Source: Candidatus Solirubrobacter pratensis (GTDB lineage Bacteria; Actinomycetota; Thermoleophilia; Solirubrobacterales; Solirubrobacteraceae). Taken from it: a stretch of 64,000 bases of DNA. Position 1 is the first letter of the stretch; every line of letters starts with the position of its first letter. Made by a program: the position numbers and the translations under genes. This document shows positions 63,349 through 64,000 of this stretch, one piece after another. Where the stretch lies: positions 434,001-498,000 of the forward strand of contig NZ_KE384481.1 in NCBI RefSeq assembly GCF_000425945.1, in the 5' to 3' direction. The notes beneath the pieces were generated by a model. It saw only the letters and a program-made list of their open reading frames with translations. It was not told the origin of the DNA and did no database searches.

Positions 63349-64000
63349 ATGGCTGAGATCACCGTTCCGTCACGTGTCACCAGCGTCGATGTGGCCCGCC
63401 GTGCCGGCGTGTCGCAGTCGACGGTCTCGCTCGTGCTGTCCGGCAAGGGCCGCGGGCGCATATCCGCCCGCACGGAGGAGGCGGTCCGCGCGGCCGCGGC
63501 CGAGCTCGGCTACCGCCCGAACGTCGCGGCGCGCACGCTGCGCACCGGCGTCGCGCGCACCGTCGGGTTGGTGGTGCCCGACATCACGAACCCGTTCTTC
63601 GGGCCGATGCTGCGCGGCGCGCAGGCCGAGGCGATGAAGGCCGGGTACACGGTGATGCTGGTCGACATCGGCGAGGACCGGACGTGGGAGGCGCGCTCGG
63701 TCGAGGCGCTGCTCGCGGGCCCGTCGGACGGGCTGCTGCTGTTCGAGGCGGGGCTGCCCCCGGGCGAGACGCAGCCGGCGATCGCGATCGAGGTGCTGCC
63801 GGGCGACCTGCCCGTCGTCCGGCTCGACGTCGAGTCGGGCTTCGACCAGGCGATCGACCACCTGCTCGGGCTTGGCCACCGGCGCTTCGGACATCTCGCG
63901 GCGTCGTTCGAGGCGCAGACGTTCGAGCTGCGGCACGCGCGGCTGCGCGAGCGGCTGGAGCGCGAGGGCCTGGCGGCGCCCGTGACGGCGCGCACGAACA
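63349..64000 (+). CDS. LacI family transcriptional regulator (cut by the window end)
   Basis: At least 217 residues are present. The N-terminal helix-turn-helix reads TSVDVARRAGVSQSTVSLVL, followed by the hinge region LGYRPNVAARTLRTG and the start of the periplasmic-binding-like effector domain (VGLVVPDITNPFFGPMLRGA). It should sense a sugar or nucleoside and control a nearby catabolic operon, which must lie beyond the window. No stop codon is reached. ATG 63349 gives the standard LacI N-terminus. Confidence 0.9.
   Translation, partial: MAEITVPSRVTSVDVARRAGVSQSTVSLVLSGKGRGRISARTEEAVRAAAAELGYRPNVAARTLRTGVARTVGLVVPDITNPFFGPMLRGAQAEAMKAGYTVMLVDIGEDRTWEARSVEALLAGPSDGLLLFEAGLPPGETQPAIAIEVLPGDLPVVRLDVESGFDQAIDHLLGLGHRRFGHLAASFEAQTFELRHARLRERLEREGLAAPVTARTN

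Overview
The window is very GC-rich, densely packed actinobacterial DNA with frequent ATGA/GTGA gene overlaps and many GTG or TTG starts. Several features fit a member of the Thermoleophilia (Solirubrobacterales, Conexibacter- or Solirubrobacter-like): OpcA beside zwf, a Ddn-type F420-dependent family protein, a CGNR zinc-finger protein, an EACC1-caspase pair, and secreted proteins with basic, Ig-like C-termini. The taxonomic placement is inference from gene content. No tRNA, rRNA, CRISPR array or intact insertion sequence was seen, and no gene-free stretch exceeds about 220 bases.

Layout. Positions 1-9000 hold mixed metabolism: an ABC-F ATPase, an enoyl-CoA hydratase, a two-domain acyl-CoA reductase, an aldose epimerase, a CGNR regulator, and a solute-binding lipoprotein closed by a strong hairpin terminator. 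Positions 9066-12195 carry a sigma factor, an EACC1 membrane adaptor and a membrane-anchored caspase-like protease, which resembles a regulated-death or conflict module. A ppx-ppk polyphosphate operon (minus strand) and an ABC-2 exporter pair follow.

Positions 17055-31251 are the most distinctive part. A membrane-anchored resolvase-like protein that has lost its catalytic serine precedes a tightly overlapped run of genes: an Agd3-type (CE18) deacetylase, a small coiled-coil protein, a PelF-type GT4 glycosyltransferase, a polytopic membrane protein, a spherulin-4 (GH135) hydrolase, a membrane-anchored beta-propeller, a secreted protein and a UDP-sugar 4-epimerase. They meet a convergent run: a protease-like lipoprotein, a second propeller and a GH114 endo-galactosaminidase. 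The five enzyme types (epimerase, GT4, CE18, GH135, GH114) match the composition of the fungal galactosaminogalactan cluster (uge3, gtb3, agd3, sph3, ega3). I propose that this locus makes, deacetylates and trims a cationic galactosamine-containing exopolysaccharide.

Positions 31400-37900 contain a SCO protein, regulators, an SDR, a divergent MocR/EamA pair, a GNAT acetyltransferase and an isochorismatase-type hydrolase. Positions 37739-47284 (minus strand) form a pentose-phosphate and upper-glycolysis cluster: tkt, pgi, gnd, zwf, opcA, pgl, a ROK sugar kinase, rpiB and a small zinc-ribbon-like protein, with no transaldolase. Positions 47400-64000 are accessory and housekeeping genes: msrB, an ArsR/SRPBCC pair, a MacB-like ATPase and permease with a metallophosphoesterase lipoprotein, a chromate transporter, a DHA2 MFS pump with a TetR repressor and two clear operators, oligoendopeptidase F, an M20 peptidase, a degenerate ABC ATPase, an XRE-cupin regulator, a PEP-mutase-family enzyme, a methyltransferase, and a LacI regulator cut by the window edge.
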